A stretch of DNA of 5,037 nt, taken from assembly GCA_003244035.1 (NCBI GenBank), contig QHBV01000032.1:1-5037 (forward strand). Reading direction: 5' to 3'. A program made the position numbers and the translations under genes. A model generated the notes under the pieces. The model saw only the letters and a list, made by a program, of their open reading frames with translations. It was not told the DNA's origin and ran no database searches. The stretch comes from Solirubrobacterales bacterium (GTDB lineage Bacteria; Actinomycetota; Thermoleophilia; Solirubrobacterales; Solirubrobacteraceae). Below, one piece after another: positions 1 through 5,037 of this stretch (the stretch's first letter is position 1; every line of letters starts with the position of its first letter).

Positions 1-426
1 GAAGATCTGCTGCGCGGCCTTGACCGGGTCGGGAGCGCTCATGCCCCGGGCACGGCTGAGCTCGGAGTCGGCCTGGACCCGCGTCGTCTCGAGCTGGGTC
101 TCGAGGTTGGCGACGTTGCTCGCCCCGCCGGCGCCGGTGAGCTGTCGAAACAGCTGCGCGCCGGTCTGGTCCGATTGGCCGATCAACGTCGAGACTCCGT
201 TCGCATAGTCTTTCAGCGCGCTGGTGGCGGCGCTCGTCTGGCAGCTGCGAACGCCGAGCACGAGCAGGATCACCACGATCAACAGGCCGGCGGCGGCGAC
301 CGCCTGGCGGATGCGGATTACCTGCTGGTCGCTCGGGGGGCGGCGACCCGTCCCCGAGGGACGGCGCCTGGACGGTGCCGTGCGCGGCTCTGTGCGAGGC
401 TCGTCAGCCTCGTCGAAGAACGACAA
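1..426 (-). CDS. Single-pass membrane protein of unknown function, N-terminal part (cut by the left edge)
   Basis: The product is not assigned. The 142 visible codons are open from a TTG at 426-424 to the window edge. The start is supported by AAGGAG (CTCCTT at 435-440 on the plus strand) with an 8-base spacer. Residues 1-40 are polar and Arg/Pro-rich, begin MSFFDEADEP and carry an EPRT tandem. A hydrophobic segment (about 42-59) follows after basic residues R38 and R40, so the N-terminus is predicted cytoplasmic and the rest outside. The C-terminal side (about 63-142) is Ala/Gln/Thr-rich and probably helical, with a heptad-like stretch near 108-128. Cys62 just after the membrane segment is not in a convincing lipobox. 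It reads like a conserved hypothetical protein I associate with Thermoleophilia; this is recollection. It is transcribed divergently from the kinase, so a link to the same envelope system is possible but unproven. Confidence 0.72.
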   Translation of the reverse strand, partial: MSFFDEADEPRTEPRTAPSRRRPSGTGRRPPSDQQVIRIRQAVAAAGLLIVVILLVLGVRSCQTSAATSALKDYANGVSTLIGQSDQTGAQLFRQLTGAGGASNVANLETQLETTRVQADSELSRARGMSAPDPVKAAQQIF

Positions 427-434
427 GTTGCTCG

Positions 435-440
435 CTCCTT
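435..440 (-). promoter_or_regulatory. Ribosome binding site deciding the TTG start of the divergent membrane protein
   Basis: On the minus strand this reads AAGGAG, eight bases ahead of TTG at 426-424. No ATG or GTG start is equally well placed, so this site supports the TTG. Confidence 0.65.
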
Positions 441-468
441 GCGGGAATCCGGAAGCGCTCAGTATGAC
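439..468 (+). promoter_or_regulatory. Candidate sigma-70-type promoter for the kinase operon
   Basis: TTGCGG (439-444) and TATGAC (463-468) are separated by 18 bases and resemble -35 and -10 elements; the -10 is the better match. Transcription would start near 475, just ahead of the candidate leader ORF. On the opposite strand the overlapping CATACT (466-461) could be a -10 for the divergent gene, with TTGCAT about 19 bases upstream, so the two promoters may overlap. This is pattern matching only, and GC-rich actinobacterial promoters are often weakly conserved. Confidence 0.25.
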
Positions 469-485
469 CGGCGTGGGGGGTGAAC

Positions 486-560
486 ATGCAATCCCGCAAG
501 CGTCCGTGCAAGCGCGCGAGGTTGCGGATCAGGGCGCCGGCGCAGGGACCGGCGCCCTGA
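486..560 (+). CDS. Possible 24-codon basic leader peptide ahead of the kinase
   Basis: ATG at 486-488 is preceded by GGGGGGTGA (475-483). This pairs with the 3' end of 16S rRNA over eight positions if one G:U pair is allowed, and sits two bases before the ATG. The frame stays open for 24 codons to TGA at 558-560. The peptide, MQSRKRPCKRARLRIRAPAQ followed by GPAP, has eight Arg/Lys, no acidic residue and a Pro-rich end. Its stop lies one base before the kinase GTG at 562, a spacing suited to translational reinitiation, and its last 11 codons lie in the inverted repeat at 529-560. Against it: short ORFs are common in GC-rich DNA and no homologue is known to me. It could be non-coding leader RNA. 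Confidence 0.35.
   Translation: MQSRKRPCKRARLRIRAPAQGPAP
529..560 (+). repeat. Perfect 12-bp inverted repeat immediately before the kinase start
   Basis: The left arm TCAGGGCGCCGG (529-540) and right arm CCGGCGCCCTGA (549-560) are exact reverse complements, with an 8-base spacer CGCAGGGA (541-548). As RNA this is a very stable hairpin ending one base before GTG 562. No T-run follows, so it is not a standard intrinsic terminator. It could be a translational or transcriptional attenuator, or a DNA operator in the divergent control region. Confidence 0.75.
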
Positions 561-561
561 C

Positions 562-2370
562 GTGGAACAGCTCGCCATGGGCTCCGATCAGCTGGCGACC
601 GTGCGCCGTCTCGCCCGGGGGCGCAACGCGCCCGCCCACGCGCCGCTGGTCCTGGATCGCTATCGGCTCCAGCGACGCCTTGGCGCCGGCGCGTTTGGCA
701 CGGTGTGGCTGGCGCGCGACGAGCGCCTGGATCGCGACGTCGCGGTCAAGGTCGTGCCGCGGGAGCGGATAGTCGATGGACGCCTGGAGCGCGAGGCGCG
801 CGCAGCCGCGCGGCTCGCCCATCCCGCGATCGTGACGCTGTACGAGGCGGCCGTCGACGACGACGACGCGTATCTGGTCTCCGAGCTCGTCCGGGGGGCT
901 ACCTTCGGCCAGCTGCTGGGGGCGGGAAGGCTGTCTGACCGCGATGTGATCGAAGTCGCGATCGCTCTCTGCGATGCGCTCGCCCACGCCCACGCCGAGG
1001 GGGTCGTGCACCGAGATGTGAAGCCGTCCAACGTGCTGATCCCAGAGCGACCGGCGAGCCCTGCGCACCCAGCCAAGCTGACAGACTTCGGCGTCGCGCG
1101 GGTGCTCGGCGGGGATGCGCTGACGCGCACCGGCGACGTAGTCGGGACCGCCGCCTACATGGCGCCCGAGCAGGCCGAGGGGCTCCCCGCGGGAGAAGCG
1201 GCCGATCTGTATGCCCTGGCGCTGGTCACCTACGAGGGGTTGACGGGCAGGAACCCGGTCCGCACCGGCACCGCCGCGATCCGTGCCCGGCGCCTGGGCG
1301 CGCACCTGCCACCGCTGCGCCACCGGCGTCGCGATCTTCCGCACGAGCTGGCGCGTGCGCTCGATCAGGCCCTGCGACCGCGACCGGCGGAGCGAGGGAG
1401 CATCGGCGACCTCCGTGAGGCTCTGTCGTTCTCATTGGACCAGGTACGGGACTCTCCGGGAATCCTCGCCGGCAGGCAGCCGCGTCCGATCCGCCGGGCG
1501 GGTCCCGAGCGCGTCTTGGAAGCCTGGCCGATCCTCGGCGCCTGGGCGGCTCGCGTCCTGGCCGCCGCCACGGCCGCATCCGTGGCGGCGTGGTGCTGGG
1601 TAGATCTGCTTGCGCCCTCGATCCTCGCTCCGGCCGCCGTGGCAGTGCTTGCCGGCGCGCTCGTGCTGGCGCTCCCGCGCGTCGGGTGGCTCGCACTGAG
1701 TCTTGCTCTCGCCGTGAGTGCGACCGTGGCGCACCGCCCGGGCGCTGCGCTGGTGATCCTGCTGGCGGCGCTGCTCCCCGTCGCGCTGCTAATGCGCAAG
1801 GGCGTCGCTTGGCCGCTGCCGGCGCTCGCCCCGGCGCTCGGGATGATCGGACTCGCGGGGGCCTGGCCGGCCCTCGCGGCCCTCGCGGCGCCGACTGCGT
1901 GGCGCCGGGCCGCGCTCGGCATCGCCGGCTGGCTGTGGCTTCTGCTGGCGGCTCCGCTTCTCGGAGCCGGCCTGTACACCCGCCCGCCCCGCGCAACCCC
2001 TCCCGGAGCCTGGACCGGCTCGCTGCGTTTGACCCTTCACGACGCTCTACTTCCGATCGTCCACACCGGTGCGCTGGCGGGCGCACCGGTGTGGGGACTG
2101 GCCGCGCTCGCGCTTCCGTGGCTGGCCACGCGCCGTTCGCGCTCGCTCGGGGCTTTGCTGATCATCGTCTGGGCTTCGGCAACCCTCGCCGGTACGCAGG
2201 CGGCGATCGCGATCGCTCACGGGTCGGGAGGCTCGGCGGCGCCCGAGACTGCTGTGATCGGCGCGATCGCGAGCGCCGCTGTGGCGCTCCTGCCCCGGCT
2301 ACTCGCCCGCCCGCGCGGACACATGAGACCCGTCGCAGACGCGGCGGGTTCCGCGCGCGAACTTCCGTAG
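562..2370 (+). CDS. Membrane-anchored Ser/Thr protein kinase (Hanks type) with polytopic C-terminal domain
   Basis: The 602-residue enzyme phosphorylates Ser/Thr on target proteins, with the kinase domain in the cytoplasm. The kinase domain spans about 34-292 and all key motifs are present: Gly loop GAGAFGTV 41-48, Lys63, Glu78, HRDVKPSN 150-157 (catalytic Asp152), DFG 175-177, APE 201-203, Asp215 and Arg278. Thr188 and Thr190 in the activation loop are likely autophosphorylation sites. After a basic linker (295-320), about nine hydrophobic segments follow (near 328-350, 352-371, 374-391, 394-411, 415-443, 449-472, 505-522, 529-552, 562-581). There is no PASTA repeat or other external sensor, unlike PknB/StkP. 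GTG 562 is the first start in frame after a stop at 481-483. ATG 577 is an alternative with weak GGAA upstream and would shorten the protein by five residues. It heads the fhaA-fhaB-phosphatase-ftsW cluster. Confidence is high for kinase, lower for the start. Confidence 0.95.
   Translation: MEQLAMGSDQLATVRRLARGRNAPAHAPLVLDRYRLQRRLGAGAFGTVWLARDERLDRDVAVKVVPRERIVDGRLEREARAAARLAHPAIVTLYEAAVDDDDAYLVSELVRGATFGQLLGAGRLSDRDVIEVAIALCDALAHAHAEGVVHRDVKPSNVLIPERPASPAHPAKLTDFGVARVLGGDALTRTGDVVGTAAYMAPEQAEGLPAGEAADLYALALVTYEGLTGRNPVRTGTAAIRARRLGAHLPPLRHRRRDLPHELARALDQALRPRPAERGSIGDLREALSFSLDQVRDSPGILAGRQPRPIRRAGPERVLEAWPILGAWAARVLAAATAASVAAWCWVDLLAPSILAPAAVAVLAGALVLALPRVGWLALSLALAVSATVAHRPGAALVILLAALLPVALLMRKGVAWPLPALAPALGMIGLAGAWPALAALAAPTAWRRAALGIAGWLWLLLAAPLLGAGLYTRPPRATPPGAWTGSLRLTLHDALLPIVHTGALAGAPVWGLAALALPWLATRRSRSLGALLIIVWASATLAGTQAAIAIAHGSGGSAAPETAVIGAIASAAVALLPRLLARPRGHMRPVADAAGSARELP
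1563..1590 (+). repeat. Perfect 11-bp inverted repeat inside the kinase gene
   Basis: CGCCGCCACGG (1563-1573) and CCGTGGCGGCG (1580-1590) are exact reverse complements around a 6-base spacer CCGCAT. It lies in the codons for the first membrane segment, where Ala-rich GC codons favour chance palindromes. No function is inferred. Confidence 0.6.
2061..2094 (+). repeat. Perfect 14-bp inverted repeat inside the kinase gene
   Basis: CCACACCGGTGCGC (2061-2074) and GCGCACCGGTGTGG (2081-2094) are exact reverse complements around a 6-base spacer TGGCGG. It encodes residues 500-511 at the entry to the seventh membrane segment. No T-run follows, so a normal terminator is unlikely. It would form a very strong mRNA hairpin. 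Confidence 0.75.
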
Positions 2371-2385
2371 CATGGGGCCGCGCCC

Positions 2386-2418
2386 AGCGCCCGGCCGCTA
2401 CCCCCCGAGCGCCCGGCC
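2386..2418 (+). repeat. 11-bp direct repeat in the kinase-fhaA gap
   Basis: AGCGCCCGGCC occurs at 2386-2396 and again at 2408-2418, 22 bases apart start to start, or about two helical turns. The 54-base gap is otherwise very GC-rich and shows no clear Shine-Dalgarno before the fhaA ATG. It may be a binding-site pair or simple low-complexity GC sequence. Confidence 0.45.
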
Positions 2419-2424
2419 CCAGCC

Positions 2425-3207
2425 ATGAGTGTCCTGCGGAGCATCGAGAGCAAGATCGCCGGCCTCGTCGAGGGTACGTTCAGCCGCGCCTTCCGCTCGG
2501 AGGTGCGCCCGGTCGAGATCGCGCGCAAGCTCGCCCGTGAAATGGAGGAGCACCGGTCCTTCTCCGTCTCGCGAACCTACGTCCCGAACGAATACCGCGT
2601 GTTCCTCTCGCCGCGCGATCGCGAGCGCTTCGCCGAGTACGAGCAAGCGCTCACGGACGAGCTGGCCGGATACCTGCTCGAGCACGCGCGGCGCGAGCAG
2701 CTGGCGCTCGTGTCGCGACCGGTGATCGAGTTCGAGACCGATCAGGGGCTGGGGCTGGGGGAGTTCGGGATCCAGACCCACGTGGCGGAGCCGGCGCGGG
2801 CGGATCCGGGTTCCGCGCGGCCGGAACCGGATTACGCCCCCGTCCACGAGCGGTCCGGTCGGACGATGGTCTACAGCACCGCTGGCCGGGTCGCGGCGCC
2901 GCTTGCGGAGCGCGCGCTCGCTCGCTCCGAACAGGCGTTGCTGCTTTTCGACGGCAGGCGGATCGTGGTTGGGTCGGCCGGCGTGACACTAGGGCGTAGC
3001 CGCAACTGCGATGTCGTGCTGGACGATCCGAATGTATCCCGCGAGCACGCGGAGATCCGTCCGCGGGGGGGATCGTGGGTCCTGAGTGATCTCGGCTCTA
3101 CCAACGGCTCGTCGCTGAACGGGAGGCGGATCGAGCGTCCCGAGGTCGTCAGGCCCGGGGATCAGATCGAGCTCGGCACATGCGAGATCAGGTTTGCGCT
3201 GGAGTAG
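2425..3207 (+). CDS. fhaA: FhaA-like protein: DUF3662 (FhaA N-terminal) domain plus FHA domain
   Basis: This cytoplasmic phosphothreonine reader has 260 residues, about half the length of mycobacterial FhaA (roughly 530) because the linker is short. Residues 1-115 match the family's N-terminal domain, starting MSVLRSIESKIAGLVEGTFS with the typical RPVEIARKLAREME segment near 28-41. A Pro/Ala-rich linker (about 120-165) holds RTMVYST (146-152). The FHA domain covers about 170-260, with GRS 190-192, Ser205 and His208 (SxxH), and GSTNG 224-228. Arg191, Ser205 and Asn227 are the expected phosphothreonine contacts. The ATG is set by family alignment; no other start lies in the gap and the Shine-Dalgarno is poor, so translation may depend on the upstream gene. 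In mycobacteria FhaA binds the phosphorylated MviN pseudokinase region and PknB targets; the same role in envelope growth is inferred here. Confidence 0.92.
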   Translation: MSVLRSIESKIAGLVEGTFSRAFRSEVRPVEIARKLAREMEEHRSFSVSRTYVPNEYRVFLSPRDRERFAEYEQALTDELAGYLLEHARREQLALVSRPVIEFETDQGLGLGEFGIQTHVAEPARADPGSARPEPDYAPVHERSGRTMVYSTAGRVAAPLAERALARSEQALLLFDGRRIVVGSAGVTLGRSRNCDVVLDDPNVSREHAEIRPRGGSWVLSDLGSTNGSSLNGRRIERPEVVRPGDQIELGTCEIRFALE

Positions 3208-3213
3208 TCCCGG

Positions 3214-3699
3214 ATGCTCGCGCCCGTCTCGGTAGGACTCAAGTTTGGGTTCCTTGCGGTGCTCTACCTGTTCCTGCTGTGGGTCGCGTGGAGCGCGCTC
3301 AGAGATCTCCGGCGGGCCCCCGGGAGCGCGGCTCCAGATCGCGCCCAGCCCGAGGATGCCACCGGGATGCACGCGGCCGCGGACAGGCTGGTCGACTCTC
3401 CCGACGGCTTCGAGCCGCGGCTCGTGGTGGAGCGCGCCCCCGGTCACGAGTCCGGAGTCGCCTACGATCTGGCGGGTGGCGCTACGCTGGGCCGCGGGGA
3501 TGTCGAGATCCGGCTCGACGATCCGTTCGCGTCGTCGCATCACGCCCGCCTCACGCGGCAGGGCCACGTGGTCGTGATCGAGGATCTGGGGTCCACCAAC
3601 GGCACCTACTTGAACGAACAGCCGCTCACTGGACCGCAGCCGCTGCACCCCGGCGACCGCATCCGGATTGGCGATTCTGAGTTCTCCTATTTGCAATGA
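3214..3699 (+). CDS. fhaB: FhaB-like membrane-anchored FHA protein
   Basis: The 161-residue protein has an N-terminal membrane segment (about 9-28), a basic and then variable linker (30-67), and a cytoplasmic FHA domain (about 68-161). This is the standard FhaB (FipA) layout and length. Motifs are GRG 93-95, LDD 101-103, Ser107 with His110 (SxxH) and GSTNG 126-130, so the expected binding residues Arg94, Ser107 and Asn129 are kept. The first loop is one residue shorter than in the neighbouring FhaA, and Gly replaces the Ser that usually follows GR. The ATG lies six bases after the fhaA stop, with GGAG (3201-3204) nine bases upstream inside the end of fhaA, which suggests coupled expression. 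In mycobacteria the homologue is a PknA/PknB substrate that links phosphosignalling to cell division; the same job is inferred here. Confidence 0.93.
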   Translation: MLAPVSVGLKFGFLAVLYLFLLWVAWSALRDLRRAPGSAAPDRAQPEDATGMHAAADRLVDSPDGFEPRLVVERAPGHESGVAYDLAGGATLGRGDVEIRLDDPFASSHHARLTRQGHVVVIEDLGSTNGTYLNEQPLTGPQPLHPGDRIRIGDSEFSYLQ

Positions 3700-3743
3700 C
3701 CTGCTCGCGACCGCTCCAACCGCGGCAAGAAAGCTGATCGGCC

Positions 3744-4946
3744 ATGCTCCGCGCGGCTGAGACGATCGAGCGGACCGACACCGGACGCCAGCGCCGGGGA
3801 AACGAGGACGCGGCGCTCGCCCGACCGCCCGTGTTCGTGGTCGCTGATGGGATGGGCGGCGCCAAGGCCGGCGAGGTGGCATCGCAGATCGCCGTGCAGG
3901 CGTTCGCGCAGGGGGTTGGAGGCGAGGGCAGCCTCGAGGAGCGGCTCGCGAGCCGCGTCCAGGATGCCAATGCGCAGATCCACGAGCGTTCACGCTCCGA
4001 GCACGAGCTGGAGGGCATGGGGACGACCCTGACGGCCGTCTATCTCGACGACGCTCAGATCTCGATCGCGCATGTCGGCGACAGCCGCGCGTACATGCTC
4101 AGGGATGGCTCGCTCAGGCGCTTGACTCAGGATCACTCGCTGGTCGAGGAGCTCAAGCGCCAGGGCAAGCTGACCGAGGAGCAGGCGGCCGAGCATCCGC
4201 AACGCTCGATCATTACCCGCGCCCTCGGCCCCGAGCGCAGCGTCGAGGTCGACACCTGGAGCTACCCGGTTCGCGGCGGCGACGTGCTGCTGCTGTGCAG
4301 CGACGGGCTGACCGCAATGCTGAGCGAGCAGCAGATCCGCGAGATTCTCGGGTCGACGGAGGGATTGGCCCGCGCGGCCGATCGACTGATCCACGAAGCC
4401 AATCAGGCCGGTGGGCGGGACAACATCACGGTGGTCCTGTTCCGCGTCGAGGAGGTCGAGGGCTCCGTCGCCGACGAGCACTCGACGATCGTCGGTGCCC
4501 CGGCGCCGAGCGCGTCGCGGGCGCCGGATTCCGCCCCCGCCCCACCACCGTCGCTCGGTCACTCGCGGGCACGGCCACCCCTCGCCCGCCCGCTGGGATC
4601 GGCACCGGCAGCCACGGCCCGCCGTCCCCGTCGCTTCGCCAAGCCGTTGGCCGCTCTGCTGGCAACCGTGGTCGTACTGTTCCTGATCGGCGCAGGCGGC
4701 TACCTTGCGACGCGCCAGCTGTACTTCATCGCAACCAACGGGCAGGGAATCGTCACGATCTATCGGGGCCTGCCATACGAGCTGCCCACCGGCGTGCGCC
4801 TGTACGAGACCTTCTACGTCTCGGGGGTCCCGGCCGCGCTCGTCCCCTCGGACCGCCGCGCGACCCTGCTCAACCATCAGCTGCGCTCCCAGTCGGGTGC
4901 GTCTGGCGTGATCAGGGCGCTGGAGCTCGGTCAGCTGAGCGGATGA
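3744..4946 (+). CDS. pstP: PP2C-family Ser/Thr phosphatase (PstP/Stp type) with membrane anchor
   Basis: The 400-residue metal-dependent phosphatase counteracts the kinase by dephosphorylating it and its substrates on the cytoplasmic side. The catalytic domain covers about 5-238, with RxxNED 17-22, ADGMGG 34-39, GTTLTA 93-98, HVGDSRAY 110-117, TQDHS near 128-132, SDG 186-188 and GRDN 224-227. Asp35, Asp187 and Asp226 are the likely metal ligands. A Pro/Ala-rich linker (about 240-299) ending in basic residues leads to one membrane segment (about 302-321), followed by about 79 external residues (322-400). Mycobacterial PstP has the same topology with a larger external part. The ATG fits the family's N-terminus; only a weak purine stretch (AAGAAAG, 3726-3732) precedes it. 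It lies between fhaB and ftsW, the canonical position for pstP. Identity as the cluster phosphatase is nearly certain; the symbol is by analogy. Confidence 0.95.
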   Translation: MLRAAETIERTDTGRQRRGNEDAALARPPVFVVADGMGGAKAGEVASQIAVQAFAQGVGGEGSLEERLASRVQDANAQIHERSRSEHELEGMGTTLTAVYLDDAQISIAHVGDSRAYMLRDGSLRRLTQDHSLVEELKRQGKLTEEQAAEHPQRSIITRALGPERSVEVDTWSYPVRGGDVLLLCSDGLTAMLSEQQIREILGSTEGLARAADRLIHEANQAGGRDNITVVLFRVEEVEGSVADEHSTIVGAPAPSASRAPDSAPAPPPSLGHSRARPPLARPLGSAPAATARRPRRFAKPLAALLATVVVLFLIGAGGYLATRQLYFIATNGQGIVTIYRGLPYELPTGVRLYETFYVSGVPAALVPSDRRATLLNHQLRSQSGASGVIRALELGQLSG

Positions 4947-5037
4947 GCGCGCGCAACCGCGAGCTGGTCGGTCTGATTCCTGCGTCGTTGCTGGTGACCG
5001 CGGGCTTCGCCGGCGTCTTCATCCAGCGCTCGAACGC
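4943..5037 (+). CDS. ftsW: FtsW/RodA/SpoVE-family peptidoglycan glycosyltransferase, N-terminal part (cut by the right edge)
   Basis: Only 31 codons are visible. The ATG overlaps the phosphatase stop (ATGA, 4943-4946), a sign of coupled translation. The peptide starts MSARNRELVGLIPASLLVTA and goes on into a hydrophobic first membrane segment (about 9-25). In this cluster the gene after pstP encodes an FtsW/RodA SEDS protein, a polytopic membrane enzyme that polymerises lipid II into glycan strands with a partner class B penicillin-binding protein. The assignment rests on position, overlap and the N-terminal style. Whether it is the division (FtsW) or elongation (RodA) type cannot be told from this fragment. 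A pbpA-like gene and a PASTA kinase would be expected next. Confidence 0.75.
   Translation, partial: MSARNRELVGLIPASLLVTAGFAGVFIQRSN

Noticed and set aside
342..368. Hairpin GGCG-AC-CCGTCCC / GGGACGG-CGCC with a 3-base loop
   Set aside because: It sits in early codons of the minus-strand gene (an Arg/Pro/Gly-rich stretch), has a bulge and is not at a gene end; a chance product of GC-rich codons is most likely.
529..1344. Long minus-strand ORF (271 codons) opposite the kinase gene
   Set aside because: It lies wholly opposite strongly supported kinase codons, is Arg/Gly/Asp-rich with no domain I recognise, and is what GC-rich third positions produce on the other strand.
1870..1889. Tandem 9-base repeat of CCCTCGCGG
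   Set aside because: It encodes Ala-Leu-Ala repeats of a membrane helix and is only two copies; ordinary low-complexity coding sequence.
2327..2350. GC hairpin (GACCCGTCGC / GCGGCGGGTT, loop AGAC) just before the kinase stop, as a terminator
   Set aside because: It includes two G:U pairs, lies inside the coding sequence and is followed by only two T residues, and the downstream genes look co-transcribed.
1590..2540. Plus-strand ORF of 316 codons overlapping the kinase membrane domain and fhaA start
   Set aside because: The frame is Arg/Ala/Gly/Pro-rich and featureless, while the competing frames encode coherent membrane helices and the FhaA N-domain.
2804..2832. Imperfect palindrome ATCCGGGTTCCG / CGGAACCGGAT in the fhaA linker
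   Set aside because: It has a one-base bulge and lies in a Pro/Ala-rich coding linker where such GC palindromes are expected; no regulatory context.
2989..3993. Minus-strand ORF of 334 codons across fhaA, fhaB and the phosphatase
   Set aside because: It crosses three real genes on the other strand, has no recognisable motif and shows the amino-acid bias of an antisense shadow.

Overview
This is a GC-rich actinobacterial window. It carries the front part of the conserved phosphosignalling and cell-wall cluster, in the order Ser/Thr kinase, FhaA, FhaB, PP2C phosphatase, FtsW/RodA. The codon use (nearly all G/C third positions), the protein styles and the gene order most resemble the class Thermoleophilia (Solirubrobacter/Conexibacter-like). 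That placement comes from recollection of these protein families, not from a search.

Layout. Bases 1-426, minus strand, hold the N-terminal 142 codons of a single-pass membrane protein that starts at a TTG and runs off the left edge. Bases 427-561 form the divergent intergenic region. It contains overlapping candidate promoter elements, a possible 24-codon basic leader ORF (486-560) with a strong Shine-Dalgarno, and a perfect 12-bp inverted repeat (529-560). That repeat ends one base before the first kinase start codon. Bases 562-2370 encode a complete Ser/Thr kinase fused to about nine membrane segments, with no PASTA or other extracellular sensor domain. Bases 2425-3207 encode a short FhaA (DUF3662-type N-domain plus FHA), 3214-3699 a membrane-anchored FhaB, and 3744-4946 a PP2C phosphatase with one transmembrane segment and a small external domain. 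From 4943 the first 31 codons of an FtsW/RodA-type glycosyltransferase overlap the phosphatase stop and run off the right edge.

How the genes work together. The kinase would phosphorylate threonines on envelope-growth proteins, the FHA proteins would read phosphothreonine, the PP2C enzyme would remove it, and FtsW/RodA would polymerise peptidoglycan. In mycobacteria and streptomycetes the same block (fhaA-fhaB-pstP-rodA/ftsW-pbpA-pknA/B) coordinates growth and division. All five plus-strand genes are co-directional with short gaps (54, 6 and 44 bases, then a 4-base overlap), so an operon is likely.

The most unusual points are the leader-ORF/hairpin arrangement ahead of the kinase, the polytopic kinase at the head of the cluster, and a perfect 14-bp inverted repeat inside the kinase gene. 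No mobile element, tRNA, rRNA or CRISPR array was seen.
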